A stretch of DNA of 15,227 nucleotides from Methylococcales bacterium. GTDB lineage: Bacteria; Pseudomonadota; Gammaproteobacteria; Methylococcales; Methylomonadaceae. The notes below the pieces were generated by a model, which ran no database searches, was not told where the DNA came from, and worked only from the letters and a program-made list of their open reading frames with translations. Shown piece after piece: positions 13,899 through 15,227 of this stretch; within the stretch, counting starts at the first letter, position 1, and the number at the start of each line of letters is the position of its first letter. The stretch lies in assembly GCA_023134955.1 (NCBI GenBank), contig JAGLUC010000394.1, positions 1-15,227 of the forward strand, written 5' to 3'. The position numbers were made by a program, and so were the translations under genes.

Positions 13899-14447
13899 TT
13901 ATCTGGGGTGATGAAGCCTGTTTATAAATGAATCTATATCTTTTTGATTTTGTAACTGACTGGCTCGAACAACAACTAAACGGGGAAATAACTCCATAAT
14001 AGTCGATGCAAAAATACCACTACCCAAGCCTATTTGTTCACCCGATAATGAAAACAATACTGTATTTTCAATGCCACAACTGGGTGATTTATCTTGTAAG
14101 ACCAAACCAGATAAAGCATGTTCTTTAACAAAATTAACAGCAAAATCAGCTAATGGCTGAGCAACATCAATTTTAAGATTATCCGTTTTTAATACTTTAA
14201 TATGTCCATCAACCTGGGTAAGTTGTATCTTTTCTCTAGGTACGCCCAAACCAATTTCGACTTCAGGGCAAACAGGAATTAATCGACAATACTCGTTTAA
14301 TGTTTCTGCAATTACTGCGCTGTATTTATCTTTACCATCATATCTAACTGACTGACCTAATAAACATGCGCTGACTGCAATTAAAGGTTTGTTAGATGTT
14401 TTACAACCATTACCATCTGTAACCTCTAAATTGCCCATTTTTATCAA
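13899..14447 (-). CDS. DUF523 / TudS-type thiouracil desulfidase-like iron-sulfur protein
   Basis: The protein has 182 aa from a TTG at 14447; an in-frame ATG at 14438 (residue 4) is a likelier start. Neither has a clear ribosome site. The DUF523 core begins at about residue 21 with LIAVSACLLG (C28), continues with RYDGKDK, LIPVCPEVEIGLGVPRE (C60) and LQDKSPSCG (C124). The three Cys fit the [4Fe-4S] ligands described for TudS, which removes sulfur from thiouracil, and the Glu and Ser residues of those motifs are present. DUF523 proteins are usually about 150-165 aa; the first 20 residues here look like an extension or a wrong start. A stand-alone role in desulfuration of thiolated nucleobases is the best guess. 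It starts 13 bases after the PIN toxin gene. Confidence 0.8.
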   Translation of the reverse strand: MIKMGNLEVTDGNGCKTSNKPLIAVSACLLGQSVRYDGKDKYSAVIAETLNEYCRLIPVCPEVEIGLGVPREKIQLTQVDGHIKVLKTDNLKIDVAQPLADFAVNFVKEHALSGLVLQDKSPSCGIENTVLFSLSGEQIGLGSGIFASTIMELFPRLVVVRASQLQNQKDIDSFINRLHHPR

Positions 14448-14460
14448 GTTTGAATTTTGG

Positions 14461-14871
14461 TTATGCTGAGTTAAGCAAACCTATGAATTCATCAATACTC
14501 AATAAATTCAGTTTAGGAAAATCTATTTTTTTCAAGCAATTGAAATGTCTGTCATTGCTGACTAAATAATCCACATCACCTGCAATTGCACAATCAACGA
14601 ATTTATTATCATCTTTATCTTCTGAGATTAAATTCCACTTATAATATATCTCTTGCTTATGGACATTTTGCAAGCTTAATAGCATTTCACTGATATTATT
14701 TGCAATCATCATATTTGTTTTACGTTCTATAATCTCTGTATATTCACTCAATATTTCATTACTAAAAATTAATGTAAAACTATCGTTTATAACGCTGTCA
14801 AAAATAATACGATAACGTGACTTTGTAGCAATGGAAACCAATAAAACATTGGTATCTAAAACAACTTTCAT
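14461..14871 (-). CDS. PIN-domain ribonuclease toxin (putative toxin-antitoxin)
   Basis: This 136-aa protein is a complete PIN domain of the COG1569/TIGR00305 type. It opens MKVVLDTNVLLVSI with the first metal-binding Asp (D6). Further acidic residues of the active site lie at SNEILSEY (E39/E43), DKDDNKFVDCAIAGDVDYL (D93) and VSNDRHF (D107). PIN toxins are Mg-dependent ribonucleases held inactive by a partner. Its ATG lies 4 bases after the stop of the small upstream gene, the standard arrangement of antitoxin first and toxin second. All four catalytic acids seem intact, so the toxin is probably functional. Confidence 0.85.
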   Translation of the reverse strand: MKVVLDTNVLLVSIATKSRYRIIFDSVINDSFTLIFSNEILSEYTEIIERKTNMMIANNISEMLLSLQNVHKQEIYYKWNLISEDKDDNKFVDCAIAGDVDYLVSNDRHFNCLKKIDFPKLNLLSIDEFIGLLNSA

Positions 14872-14875
14872 TTTA

Positions 14876-15091
14876 TTAATAAGGTGTTCTTAGGTGTTCA
14901 TTTGTCCATTCTGACATGGTTTCATTATCCCAATCATTTTCCTCCCAAAGTTTATCCATTTCTTGGGTTGCTTGCTTAGCAAAGTATTTTGCAAGTAGTT
15001 CCTTTATATCAACTAATTGTTTGTTATCTAGTTGATAGCTGAATACTTTTAACAACTCCAATTGTAAGTTGCTTAGTTTTTGTGTTTGCAT
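14876..15091 (-). CDS. Probable antitoxin of the PIN pair
   Basis: This is a 71-aa helical, acidic protein. Residues about 7-40 predict helix (LSNLQLELLKVFSYQL), and the C-terminal part (DKLWEENDWDNETMSEW) is Trp- and acid-rich, suited to wrapping a basic nuclease. I see no classic ribbon-helix-helix or AbrB motif, so DNA binding is uncertain. Identification rests on size, position 4 bases upstream of the PIN gene and the acidic tail. An AAGAGAGCGGA stretch before the ATG may serve as ribosome site. Confidence 0.75.
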   Translation of the reverse strand: MQTQKLSNLQLELLKVFSYQLDNKQLVDIKELLAKYFAKQATQEMDKLWEENDWDNETMSEWTNEHLRTPY

Positions 15092-15155
15092 ATCCGCTCT
15101 CTTAAATAAATTGGTAACTACGCACCCTCATTAGAAGGGAAGATGCAGGTTGTTA

Positions 15156-15224
15156 TTTATCAGGCTGGTGCAACAAGGATATTGCACCAGAGCTTACACG
15201 GACGTATTCACGCGTCCTGATAAA
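15156..15224. repeat. Nested palindromic element (three-way-junction shape)
   Basis: The outer arms TTTATCAGG (15156-15164) and CCTGATAAA (15216-15224) are perfectly complementary. Between them lie two hairpins: TGGTGCAA (15166-15173) with TTGCACCA (15182-15189), and GGACG (15200-15204) with CGTCC (15213-15217), the last sharing two bases with the outer arm. It lies about 65 bases upstream of the antitoxin gene and ends 3 bases before the window edge. It is probably another REP/MITE-type element. Confidence 0.6.
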
Positions 15225-15227
15225 TCA

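Noticed and set aside
15156..15224. Integron attC site
   Set aside because: The outer arms lack the attC core GTTRRRY and its complement, and there is no cassette array or integrase in view.

Overview
The window is AT-rich chromosomal DNA whose gene content points to a gammaproteobacterium, most likely an aerobic methanotroph of the Methylococcales. It carries a formaldehyde-activating-enzyme (Fae) family gene next to gammaproteobacterial housekeeping genes (comM, rep, lipB-lipA), and its intergenic spaces are littered with small palindromic repeats. The assignment is an inference from gene content; there is no rRNA or other marker to confirm it.

Left part (1-4300, all minus strand): an envelope module. 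An OmpA-type lipoprotein with an internally duplicated helical region (3267-4277) ends at a clear intrinsic terminator. After about 480 non-coding bases come two genes that look like an ion-driven stator pair: a TolR/ExbD/MotB-like protein with a very long helical stalk and a C-terminal OmpA-like domain (1142-2785), then a MotA/TolQ/ExbB-like channel protein (88-1080). Inverted copies of a repeat of about 32-36 bases bracket the pair (1-36 and 3029-3060). The pair resembles the motor part of Tol-Pal, Mot or Zorya ZorAB, but none of the expected partners lie in the window, so its task is open.

Middle-left (4300-5750): a decayed area holding three palindromic repeats, a doubtful open frame, an intact small membrane histidine-motif hydroxylase (4958-5419), and the frameshifted, truncated tail of what looks like an FAD-dependent oxidoreductase.

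Centre (5755-7310): a radical SAM gene and an Fae-family gene are transcribed divergently from a 75-base spacer. The Fae protein has no histidine in its first 50 residues and so appears to lack the catalytic His of true Fae. This makes it a paralogue of uncertain function.

Right part: a plus-strand run of comM (Mg-chelatase-like AAA+ protein), rep helicase, a GST-like protein that starts 4 bases after rep, and an exported DUF4124-glutaredoxin protein. It converges on a minus-strand run reading antitoxin, PIN toxin, a TudS/DUF523 iron-sulfur protein, lipB and lipA. lipB and lipA overlap by one base and form the protein lipoylation pathway. A REPIN-like double palindrome fills the gap before lipB, and a nested palindromic structure lies at the right edge upstream of the toxin-antitoxin pair. 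I saw no rRNA, tRNA, CRISPR array or intact transposase.
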